50,714 nt of DNA from Butyrivibrio sp. (GCA_023665525.1 JAMPDT010000004.1:1-50714); one strand, 5' to 3'; positions 15,295 to 23,242 are shown, numbered from the stretch's first letter. Notes: generated from the letters alone by a model not told the origin. Numbers and translations: made by a program.

Positions 15295-15729
15295 ATGATA
15301 GGTCTGCAGATGTTACAACAGAGAAGCGCCGAAGATTTAACTGTTCTTTATGAAGAACTGCGCCGTTTGGGGATTGCACAAAATGAATCACTCACAGAGT
15401 TTAACCGGCAGTTAAATAGGTATATCGATTCGTTTAACCATATCAGCATGATTATAAAAGACAGTAACGGGCTCTATCGGGCAAAAATTGTACAGATTCG
15501 TGACACTTCACCTGCATACCGATGCTATAAGTTGGACGGTCTTTTACAGCTGAACGAGGCGCTGATTCCAGGAGAAAGCCATTGGATTTTTTACAGAGCT
15601 GGGATGTATGAAGACCTTGAAGTTGGTGATACAATACAATTTGCTGTTGATTCTACGGAGTTGCGCAACTTTTATGATTTAAAAAATGCACGCAATATTT
15701 ATCCCGAATATATGAAAAAACTTTCATAA
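15295..15729 (+). CDS. Hypothetical protein, possibly 5'-truncated
   Basis: A 144-residue soluble protein of unknown function. The frame is open from TTG 15262 (YCYSDLDNTPMIGL...) with protein-like composition upstream of the first ATG at 15295, and no ribosome site precedes either, so the gene may have lost its start by recombination. N-terminal half helical (SAEDLTVLYEELRRLG), C-terminal half beta-rich with a DTIQFAVDSTELRNFYDL stretch. It is less AT-rich than the DUF262 genes before it, closer to the recombinase, and ends just before a terminator. Confidence 0.55.
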   Translation: MIGLQMLQQRSAEDLTVLYEELRRLGIAQNESLTEFNRQLNRYIDSFNHISMIIKDSNGLYRAKIVQIRDTSPAYRCYKLDGLLQLNEALIPGESHWIFYRAGMYEDLEVGDTIQFAVDSTELRNFYDLKNARNIYPEYMKKLS

Positions 15730-15734
15730 CAAGA

Positions 15735-15770
15735 CAAAAGCTGATCGACTTTTGTGCCAGCTTTTGTTTG
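15735..15770 (+). terminator. Terminator of the element's cargo operon
   Basis: CAAAAGCTG (15735-15743) pairs perfectly with CAGCTTTTG (15758-15766), followed by TTTG. Confidence 0.65.
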
Positions 15771-15784
15771 ATATTAAATTTCTT

Positions 15785-15804
15785 CGAAAACAGCTTGTTC
15801 TATC
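15785..15804. repeat. 20-bp inverted repeat, right copy
   Basis: CGAAAACAGCTTGTTCTATC, the exact reverse complement of 8593-8612. The sequences beyond it on both sides differ. Confidence 0.85.
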
Positions 15805-15938
15805 GTGAATTTTATAAAGTTTAGTGTGATTTTGGGTTATGTTGTTCTTATATGATTGCAGATATGCCATTTTTGCGAAAACTTTCAAAGTGTCAAAACC
15901 CTGGTAATATCAAAGACTTTCAGCTCCTCGGATTTTTG

Positions 15939-15963
15939 GTTGTTCTTATACAGTCGCCCCATC
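15939..15963. other. Right attachment site of the 9-kb element
   Basis: The arm at 15939-15961 contains GTTGTT and ACAGTCGC, the mirror of the left arm; TC at 15962-15963 is the shared dinucleotide, after which the catalase frame resumes (minus strand). Confidence 0.75.
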
Positions 15964-16176
15964 TGCCGCGAGATCCTCCATAAGGTCGCAGATGGGGTCG
16001 CCCTTTACCTGGAACTCACAGGCGTTGAAGGGGATTCCGCCCGCCGCCTGCGGCCAGACGCCGAGCGTATGGTCGGTGTAGTACGGCGCAAAGCCCGATT
16101 TCTCAATCTGCTCGGGCGTAAGGTTGCGTGTGAGCTGGTGAACCATGGCGCCGATGATTTCAAAATGAGCGAGTTC
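15964..16176 (-). pseudogene. cotJC: Manganese catalase (CotJC-like), middle fragment
   Basis: Minus-strand codons for 71 residues, from ELAHFEIIGAMVHQLTR to GDPICDLMEDLAA, the central part of a CotJC-type manganese catalase, including the E..H ligand pair in ELAH. It is cut on both sides: at 15963 by the 9-kb element and at about 16177 by a second recombinase element, beyond which an in-frame TGA appears. The first 60-80 residues of the gene, and cotJA/cotJB that usually precede it, were not found in the window. The frame here is undamaged. Confidence 0.85.
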
Positions 16177-16209
16177 ATATGCTCATTGATGTTGAATATA
16201 ATATGCCGA

Positions 16210-17832
16210 TTAAAATCTAAGCGTCGCGTTAAGCTCAAACGGGGGGCTGTACCAACCGCGTGCCATATTAGAATATCCCGTTATTTTATCTGCTTCAGCC
16301 TCGGAGAACCGCAACCGCACCTGACGTTCGCGGGAACATTCAAGACGCTCAAATACGGCTTTGAGGTATTTATTTTTGGCAGCGGGCGACACATTGGGAT
16401 TATTGAGCGCGTCAAGCGCATCGGTGAGCTTCGCTTTTTTCTCTTGATAATCAATCGGGTCGGGAACAGCTTCATAGGCTTTCTGCAAAGCCTGTCTTAA
16501 ATCTTCCTTTTCCTTAATGAGCTTTTGGTTAAGCTTTTCAAAAACCGCTTTAGGCATTTCGCCGCTTGAGCGCAATTCCCATTGGTCAAGTTCCTTTTGC
16601 TCCAGCTTTTTCATTTTGCGCTCAAGATTTGCAATAAGCTGACGGTGGACAGCCGCCGCGTCTTTTTCGGCGTTCTGTATACTGATTTCAAATTCCGCGA
16701 CGCAGGATTTTATAATTTGGCATACGCGCTCAAGCAGTTCGGAGTACAATAGCGAGCCTGAATTGCAATGCGTTTGTCCCTCGCAGACAAAGCGCGGCGC
16801 GGATTTCTCGCTTCCGTCCGGGCGAAGAAAGTATTTAAGCGATATGCTTCTGCCGCAGCGGCAAAAGAGCAGTCCCGCGAAAGGGTTTTTAACGGTAAAA
16901 TTTGTTTTCACGCGAGCATTTCGTCCTTTTTTGTTTTTCGCCGCCGTAAATAAATCCTCGGCTATAATCGCCTCGTGCTTGCCCTCGTATATAAGGTATT
17001 CGGCGGCTTTGGGGCGCGTCCTTATGACCTCCTGATTTTCAACGGCGGTAACGGTTTTGCGGCAGTTCCATTTGACTTTGCCTATGTAGTGAACATTATC
17101 GAGCATATCCTTAAGCGCGGGCGCCGACCAGTAATCGCCTTTGGGCGGAGGGATTTTCATATCGTCAAGATAATTGCATATGCGCTTGTAGCCGTAATCC
17201 CTGTTTACGTATAAATCGAATATGGTCCTTACGACGGCGGCTTGCTCCTCGTTGATTTTGAGCGTGGGACATTTGCGCTTTCCGTCGTTCACGAATATTT
17301 TGTCGTAGCCGTAGGGCGGTATGCTCCCGACGAAATTCCCATCCTGTACGGAAGCGAGCCGTCCGCGCGCCTGAATTTTTTTAAAATATTCGAGATACTC
17401 ATTGCCGCGCTTAAGCTCCCTCTCGAATGCGTCGCGGTCATATTCGTCCTGCAAATCATAGGTTTTCTGCGGCGTGATAACCTGTGTGCCGGTGTAGCGC
17501 AGCAGCTTTATGAGCCGTCCCGCGTCCTCAAGGTCGCCGCGGCTAAGTCTCTGTACCTCGACGACGAGCACGGCTTTTATCCGCGGGGATTCCACAGCCC
17601 GGAGGAGCCTTAGCATTTCGGGACGTCCGTCAATGGTTTCCGAGGAGGCAATTTCCCTATAAACATTTTCCGTCAAGACTATGCCTCCGAGATTGCGCTC
17701 GGCGTAGTCGTTCAGAATCTTTTCGTGCTTTTCAAGGACCTCCTCAACCGACAAATCGGGATCGTCCGAGCGGGATTTCCTCAGATATTCAAGGACTTCG
17801 GTGTTTTTAAAACGGTCGGGAATATATCTCAT
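16210..17832 (-). CDS. Large serine recombinase, second type
   Basis: A 540-residue recombinase, not closely similar to the one at 7021. The start is ATG 17832 with AGGAT upstream, beginning MRYIPDRFKNTEVLEYLRKS; the frame is open further to 17904. Catalytic Ser20 lies in YLRKSRSDD; VVEVQRLSRGDLEDAGRL and SIPPYGYDK follow; the recombinase domain has ALKDMLDNVHYIGKVKWN; a zinc ribbon (FCRCGRS with later paired Cys) and a coiled coil (about 410-490) follow. The gene ends about 30 bases from the broken catalase frame, the standard position for an integrase next to its own attachment site. Phage or skin-type sporulation elements carry enzymes of this kind. Confidence 0.9.
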   Translation of the reverse strand: MRYIPDRFKNTEVLEYLRKSRSDDPDLSVEEVLEKHEKILNDYAERNLGGIVLTENVYREIASSETIDGRPEMLRLLRAVESPRIKAVLVVEVQRLSRGDLEDAGRLIKLLRYTGTQVITPQKTYDLQDEYDRDAFERELKRGNEYLEYFKKIQARGRLASVQDGNFVGSIPPYGYDKIFVNDGKRKCPTLKINEEQAAVVRTIFDLYVNRDYGYKRICNYLDDMKIPPPKGDYWSAPALKDMLDNVHYIGKVKWNCRKTVTAVENQEVIRTRPKAAEYLIYEGKHEAIIAEDLFTAAKNKKGRNARVKTNFTVKNPFAGLLFCRCGRSISLKYFLRPDGSEKSAPRFVCEGQTHCNSGSLLYSELLERVCQIIKSCVAEFEISIQNAEKDAAAVHRQLIANLERKMKKLEQKELDQWELRSSGEMPKAVFEKLNQKLIKEKEDLRQALQKAYEAVPDPIDYQEKKAKLTDALDALNNPNVSPAAKNKYLKAVFERLECSRERQVRLRFSEAEADKITGYSNMARGWYSPPFELNATLRF

Positions 17833-18083
17833 ACAATCCTCTTGGTAAAAAATTTCTGATATTATAAAGTAGTACCGTATTGCAAGAGTAATGCCAAAAT
17901 GCAAAAAGTCAGAAGAATAATCTTCGGTATCTATGAAATCAAAGAGATTGCCTGTATTTGAATCAATAAAAGGCGAATACGGACAAACAGGAAATTCATA
18001 AGTAAAAGTGGGTGAAACAAATGATTAGAGGCGGTCGGGAAGCGGGACGATTTAACTGACTTAACAAGCATTGGAGAGCGGAG

Positions 18084-18263
18084 ATGTCGGAGAAGACAAT
18101 GATCCTAAAATTTGATAATTGCACGGTAACGATTCGTCGTCCCGACCTTTCTCCCGAGGAATACGAGAGGAGATTTGAAAATTTCAAAAAAGCCACGGCG
18201 GATTTTCTGCGCGAAGTCGAAAGAGAAAAGCAAGAAAAACAGGGAGCAACAAGGCTTATGTAG
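18084..18263 (+). CDS. Small ORF divergent from the second recombinase
   Basis: 59 codons from ATG 18084 to TAG 18263, with GGAGAGCGGAG upstream. It reads MSEKTMILKFDNCTVTIRRP, then an acidic/basic helix (SPEEYERRFENFKKATADF). Small proteins of this kind (short strand pair, then helix) commonly accompany clostridial recombinases; function unknown, a directionality factor is conceivable. Shorter frames precede it (for example 22 codons from the ATG near 17932) and cannot be judged. Confidence 0.55.
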   Translation: MSEKTMILKFDNCTVTIRRPDLSPEEYERRFENFKKATADFLREVEREKQEKQGATRLM

Positions 18264-18327
18264 CTTGGCTGCGCTTTCCTTTAAAATCATCCTTCCCTCA
18301 GCTGTGCTGTGTGCAGTCATAAAACCA

Positions 18328-18356
18328 TTGAATAATCAACAAATCTGTGGGATAAT
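18328..18356 (+). promoter_or_regulatory. Promoter of the tautomerase gene
   Basis: TTGAAT at 18328-18333, 17 bases, GATAAT at 18351-18356, about 30 bases before the start. Confidence 0.6.
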
Positions 18357-18386
18357 ATAAGCAAGTATTTTCAGGAGGGAAACAAA

Positions 18387-18731
18387 ATGCCGTTTATTCA
18401 GTCAAAGGTAAGCGTCGCAATGACGCGGGAACAAAAGGAATCGCTCAAGGCGAAGCTCGGGCAGGCGATAAGCATTATTCCGGGCAAGTCCGAGAGGTGG
18501 CTTATGGTCGGGCTTGAGGACAGTTGCGATTTATATTTTCAGGGGAGCAACGCCGAGCCTGCTGCCTTTATCGAGGTTAAGGTATTCGGGAGCTTTTCGG
18601 ACGAAACCGCGGAGCGAATGACTGCCGAGCTGTGCCGCATATACGGCGGGGAGCTTGGGATTTCGCCGTCGCGGATATATATAAAATACGAAGAGGTCGA
18701 AAGATGGGGCTGGAACGGCTCGAATCTGTGA
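18387..18731 (+). CDS. MIF-like tautomerase family protein
   Basis: A 114-residue protein of the macrophage migration inhibitory factor / tautomerase superfamily. The start MPFIQSKVSV provides the N-terminal proline (after Met removal) that acts as catalytic base. GKSERWLMVGLED and GISPSRIYIKYEEVERWGWNG are typical of MIF-like proteins, and the length is normal. Substrates in bacteria are mostly unknown; phenylpyruvate-type keto-enol tautomerisation is the usual test activity. GGAGG lies before ATG. Transcribed alone, between its own promoter and terminator. Confidence 0.88.
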   Translation: MPFIQSKVSVAMTREQKESLKAKLGQAISIIPGKSERWLMVGLEDSCDLYFQGSNAEPAAFIEVKVFGSFSDETAERMTAELCRIYGGELGISPSRIYIKYEEVERWGWNGSNL

Positions 18732-18740
18732 GTGAATGAG

Positions 18741-18769
18741 AAAAGCTTCGCGTTTGGCGGAGCTTTTTA
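18741..18769 (+). terminator. Terminator after the tautomerase gene
   Basis: AAAAGCTTCGC pairs with GCGGAGCTTTT (18741-18767), with T-run at its end. Confidence 0.75.
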
Positions 18770-18810
18770 CATATTAAAATAAAAATTTATCGTAAATCAA
18801 TAAAAAATTA

Positions 18811-18839
18811 TTGACAAGCTGCATAAGGCGTGTTATGCT
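18811..18839 (+). promoter_or_regulatory. Strong promoter of the DUF4153 gene cluster
   Basis: TTGACA at 18811-18816, 17 bases, TATGCT at 18834-18839 with a TG one base before it (extended -10). Confidence 0.75.
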
Positions 18840-18903
18840 TCTCCCATAATCAACGACAGCGCGGGAGGCGCGGCGCGTCCCTGCGGAAAGAGAGGTATCG
18901 GTT

Positions 18904-20385
18904 ATGGGAGAGGATTTTTTTAGGAAAAAAATTACGGCGCAGTATCCGTTTTTTGCGTCGGCGTGCATAGTATACGCGATATTTTTTATAGTGTGCCTGT
19001 ATAAAAACGGCTCGGGGATCACCTTCCCCGTTTGGGCGGCGGGCACCTGCTTTTTTGCCGTGCTTATGATGAAAAAGGCGGATATGGACGTCAGAAAGGG
19101 CAGTATCTTTTATATTGCGGCAATCTGTCTGCTCGGCGTTTCGACCTGTCTTACGGGCGACAGGAGAATAATCTGCATGAACAAATGGCTTATATTCTTT
19201 TTGATGATTATGCTTCTTCTGATTAATTTTTACGACGTAAGCAAATGGAACCCCGCAAAGTTTATTGCAAATATGTTCTGCACGGTGTTCTTCAGTCTTG
19301 GCTGTATGCCGAGACCCTTTTCGGACAGGGTTATATACAGGCGCGATACGGCTTCGGAGGGAACGAAGGAGAAGAAGCACATTGCCAAATATATTTTTAT
19401 CGGTCTCGGAATATGCGTGCCGATCGTGGCGGTAATACTTGTCCTGCTCGCCAACGCGGACGAGATTTTTGCCGAGCAGATCAGAAAAATAATAGAGGAT
19501 ATATCCTTTTGGGGAATAGTGGGCGACCTGACCAAAATCAGCATCATAGGCTTCAATATATTTATGGTCGCGTATATTTGGTTCTCGTGGCTCGGCAAAA
19601 GAGAATATTCCGAGGCTAAGGAGAGAAAGGGCGGCTGGGAGCCGATTATCGGCATAACCGTCACGGCGGCGCTTTCGCTTGTCTACATAATTTTCTGCTG
19701 GATTCAGGTAAGGTATCTCTTTGTGGGAGGCGTAAGCAAGGCTTCTCTCCCCGAGGGCGTTATTTACAGCACCTATGCGCGGACGGGCTTTTTCCAGCTC
19801 CTTTTTGTCAGCGTAATAAACATCGGGCTCGTGATGGTCGGAATTTACTGCTTCCGCGAAAATAAAGCGTTAAAGGGACTGCTCTGTCTCATCACCGCCT
19901 GCACCTATATTATGATTGCCTCAAGCGCTATGCGTATGCTTATGTATATACAGGGCAAATATCTGACCTTTTTGAGAATATTCGTGCTGTTTTCGCTTCT
20001 TGTAATCGCGCTGGTGCTCGCGGGCGTTATCGTCAATATTTTTAAAAAGGATTTTAAGCTGTTCAAATACAGCTTCGCGGTAATCACCGTGTGCTATGTG
20101 CTTTTCAGCTTTTCAAGACCCGATTACTGGATTGCCAAGGTCAATACCGACAATATGACCGTTGAGGGGCAGTATGAATTTTTCAAGGACACGCCCGTTT
20201 TTGACGACAGCATGTACCTTGCCAAAAATCTCGGAACCGACGCGGCTCCGATACTGCTTACAAGGGACTGCCTGCCCTATAAGGAGGCGCAGAGATACTA
20301 TGACAGTATGGAAAAAACAGTCGAGAAGCTGAACGCGAGGAGGCTCAACCTTTCGTGGTACCTCGCGTGGTATTATATGGAATAG
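18904..20385 (+). CDS. DUF4153/DUF4173-type membrane protein
   Basis: A 493-residue protein with about eleven membrane segments and a soluble C-terminal tail of roughly 80 residues. The family-like block YARTGFFQLLFVSVINIG occurs after the middle, following VRYLFVGG. Members of DUF4153/DUF4173 are of unknown function and often lie beside DUF2975 and small XRE genes, as here. Next gene begins 18 bases later, so this is the head of a small operon. Putative start ATG 18904 has GAAAGAGAGG upstream. Confidence 0.75.
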   Translation: MGEDFFRKKITAQYPFFASACIVYAIFFIVCLYKNGSGITFPVWAAGTCFFAVLMMKKADMDVRKGSIFYIAAICLLGVSTCLTGDRRIICMNKWLIFFLMIMLLLINFYDVSKWNPAKFIANMFCTVFFSLGCMPRPFSDRVIYRRDTASEGTKEKKHIAKYIFIGLGICVPIVAVILVLLANADEIFAEQIRKIIEDISFWGIVGDLTKISIIGFNIFMVAYIWFSWLGKREYSEAKERKGGWEPIIGITVTAALSLVYIIFCWIQVRYLFVGGVSKASLPEGVIYSTYARTGFFQLLFVSVINIGLVMVGIYCFRENKALKGLLCLITACTYIMIASSAMRMLMYIQGKYLTFLRIFVLFSLLVIALVLAGVIVNIFKKDFKLFKYSFAVITVCYVLFSFSRPDYWIAKVNTDNMTVEGQYEFFKDTPVFDDSMYLAKNLGTDAAPILLTRDCLPYKEAQRYYDSMEKTVEKLNARRLNLSWYLAWYYME

Positions 20386-20403
20386 GCTGACGGGGGTGCG
20401 CTT

Positions 20404-20877
20404 ATGAGTCAGGGAAAGCTTTCGAGGCTTCTTAAAATAATTATCATAATTATGGGAATCATAGGTCTTGCTTTTTACTGCTATATAGTGCCGCTGTGGG
20501 GCAGGGATATGGCTTCGGGGGAGCTTGGGAGCCGCTGTCTGCCGTACCTTATTTTCATATCCCTGACGGCGGGACCGATATACGCCGCACTGGTGCTTTT
20601 TTGGAGGATTTGCACAGATATTCAGCGCGACCGCTCCTTTACGAAAATTAACGCCTCAAGAATGAAAGCCATATCGGTGCTTGCCGTATCGGACGTGATA
20701 TATCATTTTACGGGGAGCGTTGTTCTGACGGCGCTTAAGATGAATCACCCGGGAAGTATGCTGTTTACGCTCTTTATAGACGTGGTGGGAATTAGCGTGG
20801 CGATAGCCGCGGCGGTGCTGGCGCACCTTGTGACCAAGGCGGCGGAGCTTAAGGAAACTTCGGATTTGACGATATAG
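20404..20877 (+). CDS. DUF2975 membrane protein
   Basis: A 157-residue protein with four membrane segments and the DUF2975 pattern: a central LFWRICTDIQRDRSFTKINASRMK segment, in which F-T/S-x-x-N is typical, followed by two further spans. Function unknown. In Firmicutes it is nearly always coupled with a YozG-like XRE protein, present here 12 bases downstream. GGGGTG lies before ATG. Confidence 0.85.
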   Translation: MSQGKLSRLLKIIIIIMGIIGLAFYCYIVPLWGRDMASGELGSRCLPYLIFISLTAGPIYAALVLFWRICTDIQRDRSFTKINASRMKAISVLAVSDVIYHFTGSVVLTALKMNHPGSMLFTLFIDVVGISVAIAAAVLAHLVTKAAELKETSDLTI

Positions 20878-20889
20878 GGGCGTGATAAA

Positions 20890-21093
20890 ATGATCGTTAT
20901 CAATATAGATGTTATGCTCGCAAAGCGCAAGATGAGCGTTACCGAGCTGTCCGAGCGCGTGGGTATCACCATCGCCAATATGTCAGTGCTCAAAAACGGA
21001 AAAGCCAAGGCGATCAAGCTTGACACGCTTGACAAAATATGCAGCGCGCTGGACTGCCAGCCGGGCGAGGTGCTGGAGTGGCGCGAGGGCTGA
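20890..21093 (+). CDS. YozG-like XRE transcriptional regulator
   Basis: A 67-residue helix-turn-helix protein: MLAKRKMSVTELSERVG, ITIANMSVLKNGKAKAI (recognition helix), then LDTLDKICSALDCQPGEVLEW, the standard form of small regulators paired with DUF2975. It likely controls its own operon. GGGGCG lies before ATG. Confidence 0.88.
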   Translation: MIVINIDVMLAKRKMSVTELSERVGITIANMSVLKNGKAKAIKLDTLDKICSALDCQPGEVLEWREG

Positions 21094-21124
21094 AAATTAT
21101 GCATTATTTTACAGGGTAAGCACA

Positions 21125-21925
21125 ATGGAATATTCAGTGGTAATAATCGCCGCCCTGCTTGCGGGAATAGGCACGGGACTTGCGGGACTTTCCGCGGCAA
21201 CGGTAATGGTTCCGCTGCTTATCGTGCTTTGTCCCACGTTTCAAGGGGAACACGGCGCATATATGGCAACGGCTGTCGCGCTTGCGAGCGATATACTCGG
21301 TTCTGCCGTAACCGCCGCCGTATATGCCAAAAATAAAAATATAGATATTCGCCGCAGTTGGATCTTGCTCGTCTGCATCGTCGCAATGTGTACAGTCGGT
21401 TCGGCGCTCGCCTTCTTCGTGCACCAACAGGTTCTCGGCGGTTTTTCGCTGTTTCTCTGCGTGGCAATCGGTATTCGGTTTTTGGTTAAACCCGACTCGA
21501 AAAATAAAACCGAAGGGGATCGGCTGCCGAAGCTGACGTGGAAGGAAATCGTAATTTCGCTGTTCTTCGGCTTGACTATCGGCTTTGGCACGGGCTTTTT
21601 CGGTTCGGGCGGCGGTATGATGATGCTTATCGTAATGACGGTTTTTTTACATTACGACAGGAATACAGCCGTCGGAACCTCTACGTTCATTATGACGTTT
21701 ACCGCCTTGATCGCGGCGGTCAGCCATACGCTTATGGAGCCCGCGCTTGTGTTGGAGGAATGGCGGTACCTGTTGGCGGCGATTGCCGTTGCCACGGCGG
21801 CGTCGCTTGTAAGCGCGCAGTTCGCCAACAAAGTGAACTCGAAAACAGTCGGGTACGTTACGGGCGCGATACTTTTGATTTTGGGCGCCGTTATGATCGT
21901 TTTGCAATACGTTGTAATGTCCTGA
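21125..21925 (+). CDS. TSUP (TauE/SafE) family membrane transporter
   Basis: A 266-residue protein with about eight membrane segments and the two TSUP half-repeats: GIGTGLAGLSAATVMVPLL near the start and GLTIGFGTGFFGSGGGMMML in the middle, each with glycine-rich motifs. The family exports or imports sulfur-containing or other small anions. The longer frame overlaps the XRE gene; ATG 21125 (MEYSVVIIAALLAG) is the natural start, although its ribosome site (AGGGTAAG) is modest. Confidence 0.85.
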   Translation: MEYSVVIIAALLAGIGTGLAGLSAATVMVPLLIVLCPTFQGEHGAYMATAVALASDILGSAVTAAVYAKNKNIDIRRSWILLVCIVAMCTVGSALAFFVHQQVLGGFSLFLCVAIGIRFLVKPDSKNKTEGDRLPKLTWKEIVISLFFGLTIGFGTGFFGSGGGMMMLIVMTVFLHYDRNTAVGTSTFIMTFTALIAAVSHTLMEPALVLEEWRYLLAAIAVATAASLVSAQFANKVNSKTVGYVTGAILLILGAVMIVLQYVVMS

Positions 21926-22024
21926 AATTATTCTGAAAAATTTCCCAAATTTCCGTGAGGATTTTGCCCCGCCCGAGCGAATAATAAGTGTGAAGGGGAT
22001 TCACATACAGTCGGAGGAACTTTT

Positions 22025-22576
22025 ATGGATAATGGTGCAAGTAGCTACCGCCATTTTCTGGACGGAGACGACAGTGCTTTCTCCGAGATAATTGATTTGT
22101 ACCGCGACAGCTTAATATTTTTCATTAACCGAACGGTCAACAACCTAAGCGCCGCCGAGGATTTGGCGGCGGATACGCTCGCGGAGCTGTTTGTCAGCCG
22201 AAGATATAATTTTTCGGTGAAGCTTAAGACGTATCTTTTCGCGATTGCGCACCACAAGACCGTGAGCTATATAAGGCATCAGTCGAGATACGGTATGCTT
22301 GCGCTTGAGGACGTGGAGGACAAAAGCGCGGAATATACGGATTTTGAGGAAAGACTGATACGCGACGAGCGAAGCGCGGCGGTTCACGAGGCGCTGGGGA
22401 AGCTTGACGAAGATTACAGACAGGCGCTTCATCTGATATATTTCGAGGAAATGAGCTATGAGGACGCCGCGAGGATAATGAAAAAAAGCCGCAAGCAAAT
22501 TGACAATCTCGTATACAGGGGAAAGTCTGCGCTCAGGAGGATTCTGGAAAAAGAGGGCTTTGTCTATGAGGAATAA
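22025..22576 (+). CDS. ECF-type RNA polymerase sigma factor
   Basis: A 183-residue sigma factor. Region 2 comprises AFSEIIDLYRDSLIFFINR, AEDLAADTLAELFVSR and KLKTYLFAIAHHKTVSYIR; region 4 comprises LDEDYRQALHLIYFEEMSYE and then RKQIDNLVYRGKSALRRIL. GGAGG lies before the start. The next gene overlaps by 11 bases and encodes a membrane-anchored protein in the anti-sigma position. The pair plus the serpin behind it suggests an extracytoplasmic response module. I saw no textbook autoregulatory ECF promoter upstream. Confidence 0.92.
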   Translation: MDNGASSYRHFLDGDDSAFSEIIDLYRDSLIFFINRTVNNLSAAEDLAADTLAELFVSRRYNFSVKLKTYLFAIAHHKTVSYIRHQSRYGMLALEDVEDKSAEYTDFEERLIRDERSAAVHEALGKLDEDYRQALHLIYFEEMSYEDAARIMKKSRKQIDNLVYRGKSALRRILEKEGFVYEE

Positions 22577-23228
22577 AAAAGAGTTTGAAGAATATGTGCG
22601 TGAACTGACTCAAAAAAAGCTCGAGAACGGGCAAAGGAGGCGCGCCAAAATCCATAAAATCTCCTTTGGCATAGGAGGCTGCGCGGCGGCGGCAATCTGC
22701 GCAGCCCTGCTTTTAAACGCGGGCGTTTGGGGCGGCGGCTATAAGTCCGGTTCGGATAAGGTTTTATCGGAAGAGACCGCGAACGGGGGAAACGGGCTTT
22801 TAACGGACAGCGACGTTAAGGGAGAGAATATGGCTCCGCCGCAGGAGGAGAACTATACCGACAAGGAGCCGTCTTACACCTGCGGACTGCCGAACGGCTC
22901 GGCGCAGGACGGCTTTGACAGCGATGACGGCGAGCTGCCGCAATACGTCGATGTTTACCGCGGAGGCAGCGGCTTTCGGCTTTGCCGTGACGAAAATATC
23001 AGGCGCCTTGTGAGGGAGCTGAACGGATTGGAGCTTGGCGGGCGCGTGGACAAAAGCGGCGGCGAGGGCTTTATTACGCTTGAATTTGTATATTCCGACA
23101 GAACAATAAGCTACGGATTTACAAAGGACAGCGTGTCTGTGGGTGATTTCGGCAGCTTCGCCGTTTCCGCGGAGGAGCTGTCGAAGCTTGACGGACTGCT
23201 TGACAGCCTTGCCGAAGCGGAAGAATGA
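22566..23228 (+). CDS. Membrane-anchored putative anti-sigma factor
   Basis: A 220-residue protein with a charged N-terminal cytoplasmic segment (NKKEFEEYVRELTQKKLENG), one membrane span at about 33-52 and an extracytoplasmic domain of roughly 165 residues. It starts inside the end of the sigma gene, so the two are coupled; this arrangement is what suggests an anti-sigma role. No zinc-binding anti-sigma motif (HxxxCxxC) is present. The extracellular part has no domain I recognise. Confidence 0.65.
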   Translation: MRNKKEFEEYVRELTQKKLENGQRRRAKIHKISFGIGGCAAAAICAALLLNAGVWGGGYKSGSDKVLSEETANGGNGLLTDSDVKGENMAPPQEENYTDKEPSYTCGLPNGSAQDGFDSDDGELPQYVDVYRGGSGFRLCRDENIRRLVRELNGLELGGRVDKSGGEGFITLEFVYSDRTISYGFTKDSVSVGDFGSFAVSAEELSKLDGLLDSLAEAEE

Positions 23229-23242
23229 GAGGAGGTCATATT

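Larger units (their letters stand above)
6932..15963. mobile_element. 9-kb serine-recombinase element inserted in a CotJC-type catalase gene
   Basis: Both ends are defined by the broken catalase frame and by a shared TCTGC (6932-6936 and 15962-15966), of which TC is the likely crossover dinucleotide. The first 23 bases inside the left end and the last 23 inside the right end are imperfect inverted repeats (18 of 23 identical), as expected for the two arms of a serine-integrase attP. Content from left: large serine recombinase, small ORF, about 1.1 kb without a convincing gene, XRE regulator, Fic remnant, Fic protein, two DUF262 proteins, a hypothetical protein and a terminator. The recombinase is of the Tn4451/TndX type. 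No relaxase or conjugation gene is seen. Confidence 0.85.
16177..18263. mobile_element. Second serine-recombinase element (right end uncertain)
   Basis: The left limit is where catalase similarity stops (about 16177). The element includes a large serine recombinase pointing to that junction and, divergent from it, a small ORF at 18084-18263. The right limit could not be placed: the missing catalase N-terminus does not reappear before the tautomerase gene at 18387. It may be a remnant, or the far half was moved by a later rearrangement. Confidence 0.55.

Noticed and set aside
15856..16500. Plus-strand frame of 214 codons across the element end
   Set aside because: It runs antisense through the catalase fragment and the recombinase, both well supported on the minus strand.
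21020..21124. Earlier start of the TSUP transporter inside the XRE gene
   Set aside because: The extension is arginine-rich shadow sequence; the natural hydrophobic start is at 21125.
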